Below are positions 1 through 7,857 of a DNA stretch of 39,568 nt, piece by piece. This DNA is from Candidatus Sulfotelmatobacter sp. (GTDB taxonomy: Bacteria > Acidobacteriota > Terriglobia > Terriglobales > Acidobacteriaceae). The position numbers and the translations under genes were made by a program. Every line of letters begins with the position of its first letter. Within the stretch, counting starts at the first letter, position 1. Where the stretch lies: contig JASHQM010000050.1 of NCBI GenBank assembly GCA_030039165.1, positions 1 to 39,568 on the forward strand, written 5' to 3'. The notes beneath the pieces are model-generated. The model was given only the letters and a program-made list of their open reading frames with translations. It was not told the origin of the DNA and did no database searches.

Positions 1-85
1 TTCTCCCGCGCAATCCCGCCTAAAAAGAGACTAAAATTATAAGGTTCGATAATCTTCCGCTGCCCGCCACGAAAGGCCATGCCAT

Positions 86-2896
86 ATGTCCTTGAATAGC
101 TTCAATTCCCGCACTCATCTCAAATCCGGCAACAGGGAATTCGAAATCTTCCGCCTCGACGAGCTCGACAAGCAAGGCATTACGACCAAACATCTCCCCT
201 ACTGTCTGCGCATTCTCCTCGAAAATCTTCTGCGCACCGAAGATGGCCGCAACGTGAAAAAAGAAGACATTCGTGCTCTAGCCGGCTGGAGTAAAAAATC
301 GAAGCCTGACAAAGAAATCGCCTTCACCCCGAGTCGCGTCCTCCTCCAGGATTTTACCGGTGTACCGTGCGTGGTCGACCTCGCCGCGATGCGCGATGCC
401 ATGAAGGAGCTCGGCGGAGATGCTGCCCTGATTAATCCTCTGCAACCAGTGGAGTTGGTGATCGATCACTCTGTGCAGGTCGACGAATTCGGCTCGCACA
501 ACGCATTCAACATGAACGCCCTGCTGGAATTTCAGCGCAATAAAGAGCGCTACTCATTCCTCCGCTGGGGACAAACCGCCTTTCGGAATCTTGCGATTGT
601 TCCACCCGATACCGGAATCGTGCACCAGGTCAATCTCGAATATCTGGCGCGCGTTGTCTTCGTGAATGAGGTAAGTGGCAAACGCATGGCCTATCCCGAC
701 ACTCTGGTCGGGACCGACAGCCACACAACGATGATCAACGGCCTGGGTGTTCTGGGCTGGGGCGTCGGAGGAATCGAGGCCGAAGCCGCCATGCTCGGCC
801 AGCCGGTCTCGATGCTGATTCCGCTGGTCGTCGGTGTGAAGCTGACCGGACGCCTGCATGAAGGGGCCACGGCGACCGACCTAGTGCTAACGATCACCGA
901 GATGCTGCGCAAACACGGTGTCGTTGGAAAATTTGTTGAATATTTCGGCCCCGGCTTGCAGGATCTTCCTCTCGCAGATCGCGCAACGATCGCCAATATG
1001 TCGCCCGAGTATGGCGCGACCTGTGGTATCTTTCCGGTCGACAAAGAGACTGTGAAGTATTTGAACCTTAGTGGCCGCAGCGCGGAACAGATCGCATTAG
1101 TCGAAGCTTATTGCCGCGAGCAAGGTCTCTTCCACGACGAGAAAACGCCCGACGCTGAGTATTCCGAGCTGCTCACGCTTGACCTCGCGAGCGTCGAGCC
1201 CAGCCTCGCTGGCCCGAAGCGCCCGCAGGATCGGGTTGTTCTCTCGCAAGCCGGAGAGTCGTTCAACCAAGCCCTGCCATCCCTGATCAAACCGAAAGCC
1301 GGCGCTAAGACAAACGGATCAGGAGTAACGAATGCCGCCCGCTGGGAGCAGGAAGGTGGCAGCCCGGCTGCCATCGGCTTCGAAGATCCAAACGTTCACG
1401 AACACGTCCCCGTCAAAATAAAAGACTGCCTCAAGCACGGCAGTGTGGTCATCGCCGCCATCACGTCGTGCACCAACACCTCGAATCCATCAGTCATGCT
1501 CGGTGCGGGCATCCTCGCCAAGAAAGCTGTGGAAAAAGGCCTTCAAGTCCCCGCGTGGGTGAAGACTTCTCTTGCTCCCGGATCTAAAGTCGTCCGTGAT
1601 TATCTGGAAAAAGCTGGGCTTACACCGTACCTCGAAAAGCTGAAATTCCATATCGTCGGCTACGGATGCACCACTTGCATCGGCAACTCCGGTCCGCTAC
1701 CCGCGGAGGTCTCGCAGGCCATCGACGAAAAAGATCTTGTGGTCGCGAGTGTGCTCTCCGGCAATCGAAATTTCGAAGGACGCATCAACTCCGAAGTCCG
1801 CGCCAACTACTTAATGTCGCCGCCGCTCGTGGTCGCCTTCGCGCTCGCCGGTCGCATCGATACAGACCTCCGCAAAGACCCTATTGGCCAGGGCAGAGAC
1901 GGCAAGCCAGTCTACCTGGCCGATGTCTGGCCCACAGAGCGCGAAGTGGATGAGGCCATTAAATCGGTGAGCGCCGACATGTTCGCGAAAACCTACGAAG
2001 AAGTCTTCCAGGGCGACGAGCGCTGGCGCGGCCTCAGCATTCCCAAAGGCGAGACATACGCGTGGGAAAAGGAGTCGACTTACATCCGCCGCGCGCCGTA
2101 CTTCGATGATATGAAAATCAAGCCTTTGCCGGTTCGGGAAATCAAGGACGCGCGCGTGCTCGCTGTTCTCGGCGACAGCGTCACCACGGACCATATCTCC
2201 CCCGCCGGATCGATCAAGAAAGACAGCCCCGCCGGAAAATATTTGCAGGAGCATGGCGTCAAGCCCGCCGATTTCAACTCTTATGGCTCGCGCCGTGGCA
2301 ACCACGAAGTTATGGTGCGCGGCACCTTCGCCAATGTCCGGCTGCGCAACAAGCTGGTTGCAACTGAAGGAGGATTCACCCGCTATCTGCCGAGCAACAC
2401 GGAGATGTCGATCTTCGACGCATCCCGGAAATACATCGCCGAAGCCACGCCGCTGATCATTCTCGCGGGGAAAGAATACGGCTCCGGCTCCTCGCGTGAC
2501 TGGGCGGCCAAAGGCCCACTTCTGCTCGGAGTCAACGCGGTCATCGCCGAAAGTTATGAGCGCATCCACCGCTCGAATCTGGTCGGTATGGGCATTCTGC
2601 CGCTGCAATTTCTTGCCGGGCAGAATGCAGAGTCCCTGAGTCTGACTGGCGAAGAGTTTTTTGAAGTCACAGGGATCCGCGACGTAATCGAGCATTACGC
2701 GCCGGGACGCACTGTAAAAGTGCGCGCTTCAGGATCTCCGGGCGGACCCTCCACGCGTCGTCACATCGAATTCGATGCCCTTGTCCGGATCGACACGCCA
2801 CAGGAAGCGCTCTATTACGCGAACGGCGGCATTCTGCAATATGTATTGCGGCAGCTGCAGGCAACGAGACCGAGTGAACAAACCGTGGGCGTATAG
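86..2896 (+). CDS. acnA: Aconitate hydratase (aconitase A)
   Basis: This is a 936-residue aconitase of the AcnA/IRP type, which interconverts citrate and isocitrate in the cytoplasmic TCA cycle using a [4Fe-4S] cluster. The three cluster cysteines are visible: C462 in SCTNTSNPS, and C528 and C531 in [13 protein letters not shown]. Other family signatures are [22 protein letters not shown] near residue 210, GNRNFEGR, and the C-terminal swivel-domain motif [16 protein letters not shown]. The length is slightly above the usual 890-910, mainly from a Lys/Gly/Ser-rich insertion near residues 405-425. It is the first gene in the window and appears monocistronic, with about 210 bp before the next gene. 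No strong Shine-Dalgarno precedes the ATG, although GAAAGG lies 8-13 bases upstream. The family assignment is very secure. Confidence 0.97.
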   Translation: MSLNSFNSRTHLKSGNREFEIFRLDELDKQGITTKHLPYCLRILLENLLRTEDGRNVKKEDIRALAGWSKKSKPDKEIAFTPSRVLLQDFTGVPCVVDLAAMRDAMKELGGDAALINPLQPVELVIDHSVQVDEFGSHNAFNMNALLEFQRNKERYSFLRWGQTAFRNLAIVPPDTGIVHQVNLEYLARVVFVNEVSGKRMAYPDTLVGTDSHTTMINGLGVLGWGVGGIEAEAAMLGQPVSMLIPLVVGVKLTGRLHEGATATDLVLTITEMLRKHGVVGKFVEYFGPGLQDLPLADRATIANMSPEYGATCGIFPVDKETVKYLNLSGRSAEQIALVEAYCREQGLFHDEKTPDAEYSELLTLDLASVEPSLAGPKRPQDRVVLSQAGESFNQALPSLIKPKAGAKTNGSGVTNAARWEQEGGSPAAIGFEDPNVHEHVPVKIKDCLKHGSVVIAAITSCTNTSNPSVMLGAGILAKKAVEKGLQVPAWVKTSLAPGSKVVRDYLEKAGLTPYLEKLKFHIVGYGCTTCIGNSGPLPAEVSQAIDEKDLVVASVLSGNRNFEGRINSEVRANYLMSPPLVVAFALAGRIDTDLRKDPIGQGRDGKPVYLADVWPTEREVDEAIKSVSADMFAKTYEEVFQGDERWRGLSIPKGETYAWEKESTYIRRAPYFDDMKIKPLPVREIKDARVLAVLGDSVTTDHISPAGSIKKDSPAGKYLQEHGVKPADFNSYGSRRGNHEVMVRGTFANVRLRNKLVATEGGFTRYLPSNTEMSIFDASRKYIAEATPLIILAGKEYGSGSSRDWAAKGPLLLGVNAVIAESYERIHRSNLVGMGILPLQFLAGQNAESLSLTGEEFFEVTGIRDVIEHYAPGRTVKVRASGSPGGPSTRRHIEFDALVRIDTPQEALYYANGGILQYVLRQLQATRPSEQTVGV

Positions 2897-3016
2897 AACC
2901 TCTTTCTGTAGCCATGTCTTGTTCCGGAGCGGCGCCCGAACTCATCTGGAACTATCCCGCTTTTTTGCGGCTGAGGGTACTTCGCGAGCTTCGGCATAAA
3001 GCTGCCAAAAACGCTT

Positions 3017-3054
3017 TGTGACAGGCCTTACGCTCCAGTGTGACCGACATCACG
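3017..3054. promoter_or_regulatory. Array of four CRP-like half-sites, 11-bp phased
   Basis: Four half-sites start exactly 11 bp apart: TGTGA at 3017, TTACG at 3028, TGTGA at 3039 and TCACG at 3050. The last pair forms TGTGA-N6-TCACG, one base from the classic CRP palindrome TGTGA-N6-TCACA. The array lies 53-90 bp upstream of the ATG of the cysteine-rich protein at 3107, a normal place for an activator site. The motif is seen directly; binding by a CRP/FNR-family protein is inferred. Confidence 0.55.
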
Positions 3055-3106
3055 GTAGGGTGGGCCGCCGAGGCGCAGACTGGGTTTTGAGATCAGGGAG
3101 GCGCCT

Positions 3107-3484
3107 ATGGCAAAGGATGTTCGGGATCTGCTGGAGGTCTTGAAGTTCGAACTGAGTTTTCTGGAGCAGGGCGGCTATGGGCGGTTGCCCCGTGAGGCTT
3201 GGCGCGCCAGGCTGATTTTTGAGGACTCGCCGACCTGTCTGAACTTTAATTCCCGAGACCGGCAGCCATGCTGCGAGTGCGCGTTGATGCCACTGGTGCC
3301 GGAGAAGGCTCGGGACGCACGCACGCCGTGCGATTACATCCCTCTTAATGCCACCGGCGACACGCTGGATTCGCTTTATCGGACAGGGACGCAGCGCGAG
3401 ATAGAAGAGGCGGTTGGGGCGTGGCTGCGCGCGACCATTCAGAAACTGGAGGAGGAAAAAGCCAGTAAAGCCGTCGCCAACTGA
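3107..3484 (+). CDS. Conserved-looking small cysteine-rich protein, unknown function
   Basis: This predicted soluble protein has 125 residues, no signal peptide and no membrane segment. I do not recognise the family. It has five cysteines in the central third: C44, the cluster C55-C56-x-C58 (PCCECAL), and C75 (TPCDY). This spacing could bind a metal or act as a thiol switch, but no known zinc or Fe-S motif is matched. The N-terminus (residues 5-22) and the C-terminus (about 95-120) are predicted helices, the latter rich in Glu and Lys. The start has a good ribosome-binding site, GGGAGG, a few bases before the ATG. It follows the four-half-site array at 3017-3054 and lies upstream of three cytochrome genes on the same strand, with a second array in between. 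A role linked to electron transfer or haem proteins is therefore only a context guess. Confidence 0.75.
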   Translation: MAKDVRDLLEVLKFELSFLEQGGYGRLPREAWRARLIFEDSPTCLNFNSRDRQPCCECALMPLVPEKARDARTPCDYIPLNATGDTLDSLYRTGTQREIEEAVGAWLRATIQKLEEEKASKAVAN

Positions 3485-3632
3485 TCTCACAGAAGCAGTG
3501 CATATTTGCCCATTACCCATGACGGAATCCATATCCCTGTCGTGTCTCAACATCCCGTACGATGATCCTATGATTGAGCTTTCCTAAGAGTCTGCTATTG
3601 AGTTCCAATTTCGGCAGCATGACCTGCCTCCT

Positions 3633-3659
3633 CGTGACCAGCATCACTTTTTCCTGTGA
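3633..3659. promoter_or_regulatory. Array of three CRP-like half-sites, 11-bp phased
   Basis: The half-sites CGTGA (3633), TCACT (3644) and TGTGA (3655) alternate in orientation and start 11 bp apart. The first two contain a perfect GTGA-N6-TCAC core. The array sits in the 275-bp gap before the cytochrome c gene at 3760, 101-127 bp upstream of its ATG. Its geometry matches the arrays at 3017, 34773, 38742 and 38857. The rest of this gap shows no convincing gene. Confidence 0.5.
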
Positions 3660-3759
3660 CGAGAAGCATTGTTTCTTTAAACTCCTGCTTAATACACTCA
3701 TCTGTCGGCGGGAAGTGGGGTGTGTAGCCGGCAAAATCCTCAAGTGGAATGGAGCTTGA

Positions 3760-4086
3760 ATGAACATGACAAAAAATGTCCAGAGGTTGGCGGTTGTGAG
3801 CGCTTTGGCGGCGCTGTTTGCCCTGCCGCTTTCTGCGAAAGCAGACGACGCGGCAGCGACGTTCAAGTCCAAATGTGCAGGCTGCCACGCTGCCGATGGC
3901 ACCGGATCTCCCATGGGCAAGAAGATGGGCGCCCACGATTTTACCTCTGCGGAGGTGCAGAAAATGTCGGATGCGGAACTCTCCGAGACCATCACCAACG
4001 GCAAGGGCAAGATGCCGGCTTACAAGTCATTAACGCCGGACCAGGTGAAGGGGCTTGTCGGCTACATTCGCAGCCTGAAAAAGTAG
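3760..4086 (+). CDS. Periplasmic monoheme cytochrome c (c6/cytochrome c551-like)
   Basis: This is a 108-residue exported class I cytochrome c. A Sec signal peptide covers about residues 1-28 (basic start, hydrophobic stretch LAVVSALAALFALPL, cleavage near SAKA-DD). The haem-binding motif is CAGCH at residues 39-43, and the likely distal axial methionine is M85 in GKGKMPAYK. The C-terminal helix ends in VGYIRSLKK, typical of the family. GGAG lies 5 bases before the ATG. It probably shuttles single electrons in the periplasm. About 100 bp separate it from the NapC/NirT-type membrane cytochrome, which suggests it works with that quinol-linked protein. A paralogue with 11 conserved C-terminal positions but a different axial ligand lies at 35398. 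The upstream half-site array suggests CRP/FNR-type control. Confidence 0.93.
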   Translation: MNMTKNVQRLAVVSALAALFALPLSAKADDAAATFKSKCAGCHAADGTGSPMGKKMGAHDFTSAEVQKMSDAELSETITNGKGKMPAYKSLTPDQVKGLVGYIRSLKK

Positions 4087-4188
4087 GTTCTTGCCATAAG
4101 AAGCAGCAAGCTGTCGCAGAACTGCGCAAATTCGCAGCCGCATGTGAGGTGCGCCTCGAAGACGAAAGATAAAGATGGGTGAGATGAA

Positions 4189-5637
4189 ATGAGTCTGGTC
4201 AACGGAATTCGAAACTGGGTCCGCCCCCTCTATTACTTCGGGCGCAACGCGATCTCTCTGGTGGGCGTAGTGCTGACGACCAGCTCAGCGCTCAGCATGA
4301 TCGCTTTCTGGTTCTACGATTTCTTTCTGCCCGGGCCGCCGCATCCGTATGTGGGCATTCTTATTTTTCTGATTCTGCCCGGCATTTTTATTCTGGGCCT
4401 GCTCCTGATTCCGATAGGAATATTTCTGCAAAAACGCAAGCTGCGCGCTGCCGGCCAGGTGCCCGAAAGATATCCCGATATCGACCTGCGGGTACCCGAA
4501 ATTCGGAAGACAACGGAGTGGGTAGCGGCGGCCACGATGGTCAATGTGCTGATCATCGGCACAGCTTCTTACCGCGGCGTCGAGTACATGGATACTACGA
4601 ATTTCTGCGGACAGACCTGCCACACGGTCATGGCGCCGGAATATGCCGCGTACCAGAATTCGCCGCATTCCCACGTGGATTGCGTCGAGTGCCACATTGG
4701 CCCCGGCGCGCCGTGGTTCGTGCGCTCGAAGCTTTCCGGCCTGCGGCAGGTTTTCGCCGTGACCTTTCATACCTACTCGCGGCCGATTCCTTCGCCGGTA
4801 AAGTATTTGCGCCCCGCCCGCGAGACCTGCGAACAATGCCACTGGCCGCTGCGTTTCACGGGCGACAAATTCATTGCGAATACGAGCTATAAAGACGACG
4901 AAAAGAATACCCCGCAAACCGATGTGTTTTTGATGAAGGTGGGTGGCCGAACCTGGCAGGGGAACGTAGGAATTCATGGCCGACATCTCAGCGACTCCTC
5001 ACGCATCCGCTACATCTCAACCGATACTGAGCGGCAAGTGATTCCGGTGGTTTATTACACCGATGACTCAGGAAGAACCACGGAGTTCATTTCCACCGAT
5101 GCCAAGCCGACGCAGGCCCAGTTGGATAAGGGCGAACACCGCGTCATGGATTGTGTCGATTGCCATAACCGACCGACGCACGCCTTCGAGCTTCCCGAAA
5201 ACGCCGTCGATAAACAGATGCAGCTCGGCCACATCAGCCCCGATCTGCCCTACATCAAGAAAAAAGCGGTCGAAGTTCTCAAAGTCGACTATCCCGCGCG
5301 CGACGTGGCGCGCACACGTATCGTCGAGGAGTTGGACAAGTTCTATCGCACGAATTATCCCGATATTTACCAGAAGCGGCGCGCGATCGTGCAGCAGTCG
5401 GCTGACGAAGTGGCGGCGATCTACCTGCGCAACGTGTTTCCCGACATGCGCCTGACCTGGGGCACTCACCCGAACAACCTGGGGCACAACGATTCGCCCG
5501 GATGTTTCCGCTGCCACGATGGCAGCCATACTAGCGCCGACGGCCAGACGATCACGAATGATTGCTCGGCATGCCACGAATTTTTGGCGACTGCAGAGGA
5601 ACACCCCAAGATCCTCACGGACCTGGGGATGAAATAG
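4189..5637 (+). CDS. NapC/NirT-type multiheme inner-membrane cytochrome c (ImcH-like plan)
   Basis: This 482-residue protein has three predicted membrane segments (about residues 12-44, 50-80 and 108-130), followed by a periplasmic haem domain. Six haem motifs are seen. The first is unusual, CGQTCH at 140-145 (CX3CH); the others are canonical: CVECH, CEQCH, CVDCH, CFRCH and CSACH. The sequence after the first motif (TVMAPEYAAYQNSPHSHVDC) is typical of the NapC/NirT/NrfH quinol-dehydrogenase family. Such proteins take electrons from membrane quinol and pass them to periplasmic partners. The three-helix anchor and long C-terminal haem tail resemble Geobacter ImcH more than the short, single-anchor NapC; that comparison is from memory and needs alignment. 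The next gene, 36 bp downstream, is a second quinone-linked multiheme protein, so the two are probably co-transcribed. The terminal acceptor cannot be read from the sequence. Confidence 0.9.
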   Translation: MSLVNGIRNWVRPLYYFGRNAISLVGVVLTTSSALSMIAFWFYDFFLPGPPHPYVGILIFLILPGIFILGLLLIPIGIFLQKRKLRAAGQVPERYPDIDLRVPEIRKTTEWVAAATMVNVLIIGTASYRGVEYMDTTNFCGQTCHTVMAPEYAAYQNSPHSHVDCVECHIGPGAPWFVRSKLSGLRQVFAVTFHTYSRPIPSPVKYLRPARETCEQCHWPLRFTGDKFIANTSYKDDEKNTPQTDVFLMKVGGRTWQGNVGIHGRHLSDSSRIRYISTDTERQVIPVVYYTDDSGRTTEFISTDAKPTQAQLDKGEHRVMDCVDCHNRPTHAFELPENAVDKQMQLGHISPDLPYIKKKAVEVLKVDYPARDVARTRIVEELDKFYRTNYPDIYQKRRAIVQQSADEVAAIYLRNVFPDMRLTWGTHPNNLGHNDSPGCFRCHDGSHTSADGQTITNDCSACHEFLATAEEHPKILTDLGMK

Positions 5638-5673
5638 GAGCTACACGGGGACGCCTGTGGAATCGAGACTAAC

Positions 5674-7857
5674 GTGGAGAACGGCGCATTACAATCCGCA
5701 GAGGTCCGGCGGGAACGGTCGGATCTTGTTCTTACCGCAATTTTACTTGTAATTAGTGCAATCATACCTGGCTCACTTTCGGCGCAGTCCCAAAGAACTC
5801 CGCCCCTCAAGCAAGATGAAAACTGCCTGGCCTGCCACGGCCAGCCGGGAATGAAATCGGATAAGGGTAGGAGCATCAGCATTAATCCTGAGAAGCACGC
5901 AAGCAGCGTTCACGGGGTTTTAGGCTGCACTGAATGCCACGTGTCGACTAAGGATTTTCCGCACCCGGCGAAGGTCGCCAAGGTCCAGTGTCTCACCTGC
6001 CACGAAGATGAAGTGAAACATGTCGTGGGCAGCATTCACGCAGCACTGGGCGAGGATGCCTGCCAATCCTGCCACGGCAATGTGCATGAGGTGACCACAG
6101 CGGCGCAGGCTGTGCCTTCTCTCTGCGCGCAATGTCACGCCGCCGAAGTCAAGGATTTTAAGCAGAGCATCCACGGACAGGCCGCGGCAAAGGGCGACAA
6201 AGACGCACCGACGTGCCTTTCCTGCCATGGTTCAATACACCAGATTCAGTCTTCGAGCGATCCAGCTTCGACGGTGGCAAAGAAAAACCTGCCTGACACC
6301 TGTGCTTCATGCCACAGCAACCAGGATTTTCTCTCGCGCCATAACATCCCGTTCGCGCATCCTGTCGAACTTTACCGCCAGAGCGTGCACGGGCGCGCAC
6401 TGGCAAACGGCAATGCCGCCGCCGCAACTTGCTCCGATTGCCATGGCAGCCATAACGTTCTGCCCGCGCAAGACGCCCGCTCCAAGATCAATCACTGGAA
6501 CCTGCCCTCGACCTGTGGGCAGTGCCACGCGGACATCGCCAAGACGTATCTGGAGAGCGTGCACGGGCAGGCCCTGAAGGCGGGCGTGGGGGCCGCGCCG
6601 GTATGCAGCGATTGCCACGGCGAGCACCTGATCTTAGAACCCAAGCAGCCGGGCTCGCTGGTGAACGCCAACCGCGTTTCCCTCGTTACCTGCGCTCGTT
6701 GCCACAACGACGAGCGCCTGGCGCTGCGTTACAACCTGCCGACGGACCGTGTGCCTTCGTATGCCGATAGCTATCACGGGCTCGCTCTGCGCGGTGGATC
6801 GCAAAGCGTGGCCAACTGTGCTTCCTGCCACGGCGTGCACAATATCCTTCGTTCGAGCGACGCACGTTCGACGGTGAATGCCGCGAATCTTGCGAAAACC
6901 TGCGGCGCTTGCCATTCCGGCGCAGGCGCACACTTCGCCATCGGGCCGGTTCACGTGCAGATCGCCAGCGGCCCTGCTCATCCGGCCGTCAAATGGATTC
7001 GCTGGACGTACCTCGTCCTGATTCCGATGACGCTCGGTTTCATGCTCCTGCACAACCTGATCGACTTCATCGCCAAGCTGATCCGGAAACGTCCGCGGCA
7101 TGAATCGGGCGCGCAGGTCACGCGCATGAACCGCAACTTCCGCATCGCGCATGCGGGCGTGATCCTGAGCTTCCCGACCCTGGTGTTTACCGGCTTCGCG
7201 CTGAAATATCCGGAGGCGTGGTGGGCGCGACCTGTGCTGCTGTGGGAGCGGCATTTCGCTTTTCGCGGGGCAGTACATCGTTCAGCTGCAGTTATCATCA
7301 CGCTGGCAACTCTGTATCACGTCTTTCATTTGATTCTGGTCAAGCGCGATCGCTTGTTCCTCAAAGCGATGTTGCCCAGCGTAAAAGATGCGACCGATCT
7401 GGTTCGGGTGTTTGCTTATAATCTTGGACTCAGCAAAACCGAGCCACACTTTGCCAAGTTCAACTACGCCGAGAAGATGGAATATTGGGCCTTCATGTGG
7501 GGAACGGTCGTAATGACGGTCTCCGGCCTATTGTTGTGGTTCAACAACTTCTCTCTGCGCTTCTTCCCTAAGTGGATCACCGACGCAGCCACGGCGGTGC
7601 ACTATTACGAAGCCATACTGGCCACGTTCTCGATCCTGATCTGGCACTTCTATATGGTGATCTTCGATCCGCTGGTTTATCCCATGGATACGGCGTGGTT
7701 CAACGGCAAGGTTTCGGCCGATCATTACCGCCATACACGGCCCGAATATATGCGAGCCCTAGAGAGGGCAAGACTGGTCGAATTGTCGAGCGAGCCAGAA
7801 CAGGGGGAGCAAGCACAGGTGGAGGAATCGAGCGAGGAGTTGGTTACGAAGCAGTAG
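5674..7857 (+). CDS. 13-haem cytochrome c fused to a b-type membrane cytochrome domain (CbcL-like plan)
   Basis: This is a 727-residue fusion. A signal peptide or anchor (about 18-42, ending SLSAQS) leads into a periplasmic region with 13 CXXCH motifs between residues 51 (CLACH) and 414 (CGACH). Many are followed by SVHG or SIHG repeats that supply distal histidines, as in cytochrome c3/c7-like and octahaem families. From about residue 440, five membrane helices form a cytochrome b561/FdnI-HydC-like domain. Candidate b-haem histidines lie in RIAHAG, AVHRSA, LYHVFHL and LIWHFYM. The architecture resembles Geobacter CbcL, a quinone-linked protein of extracellular electron transfer, but with more c-haems. 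The start is GTG with only a weak ribosome-binding site, so the N-terminus is uncertain. The last 14 bp overlap the convergent recJ gene. The tail after residue 700 is Glu/Gln-rich and probably cytoplasmic. Confidence 0.9.
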   Translation: MENGALQSAEVRRERSDLVLTAILLVISAIIPGSLSAQSQRTPPLKQDENCLACHGQPGMKSDKGRSISINPEKHASSVHGVLGCTECHVSTKDFPHPAKVAKVQCLTCHEDEVKHVVGSIHAALGEDACQSCHGNVHEVTTAAQAVPSLCAQCHAAEVKDFKQSIHGQAAAKGDKDAPTCLSCHGSIHQIQSSSDPASTVAKKNLPDTCASCHSNQDFLSRHNIPFAHPVELYRQSVHGRALANGNAAAATCSDCHGSHNVLPAQDARSKINHWNLPSTCGQCHADIAKTYLESVHGQALKAGVGAAPVCSDCHGEHLILEPKQPGSLVNANRVSLVTCARCHNDERLALRYNLPTDRVPSYADSYHGLALRGGSQSVANCASCHGVHNILRSSDARSTVNAANLAKTCGACHSGAGAHFAIGPVHVQIASGPAHPAVKWIRWTYLVLIPMTLGFMLLHNLIDFIAKLIRKRPRHESGAQVTRMNRNFRIAHAGVILSFPTLVFTGFALKYPEAWWARPVLLWERHFAFRGAVHRSAAVIITLATLYHVFHLILVKRDRLFLKAMLPSVKDATDLVRVFAYNLGLSKTEPHFAKFNYAEKMEYWAFMWGTVVMTVSGLLLWFNNFSLRFFPKWITDAATAVHYYEAILATFSILIWHFYMVIFDPLVYPMDTAWFNGKVSADHYRHTRPEYMRALERARLVELSSEPEQGEQAQVEESSEELVTKQ

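Noticed and set aside
1811..2695. 294-codon open frame on the minus strand inside acnA
   Set aside because: It is antisense to the strongly conserved aconitase C-terminal half and has no family motif; it is a codon-bias shadow.
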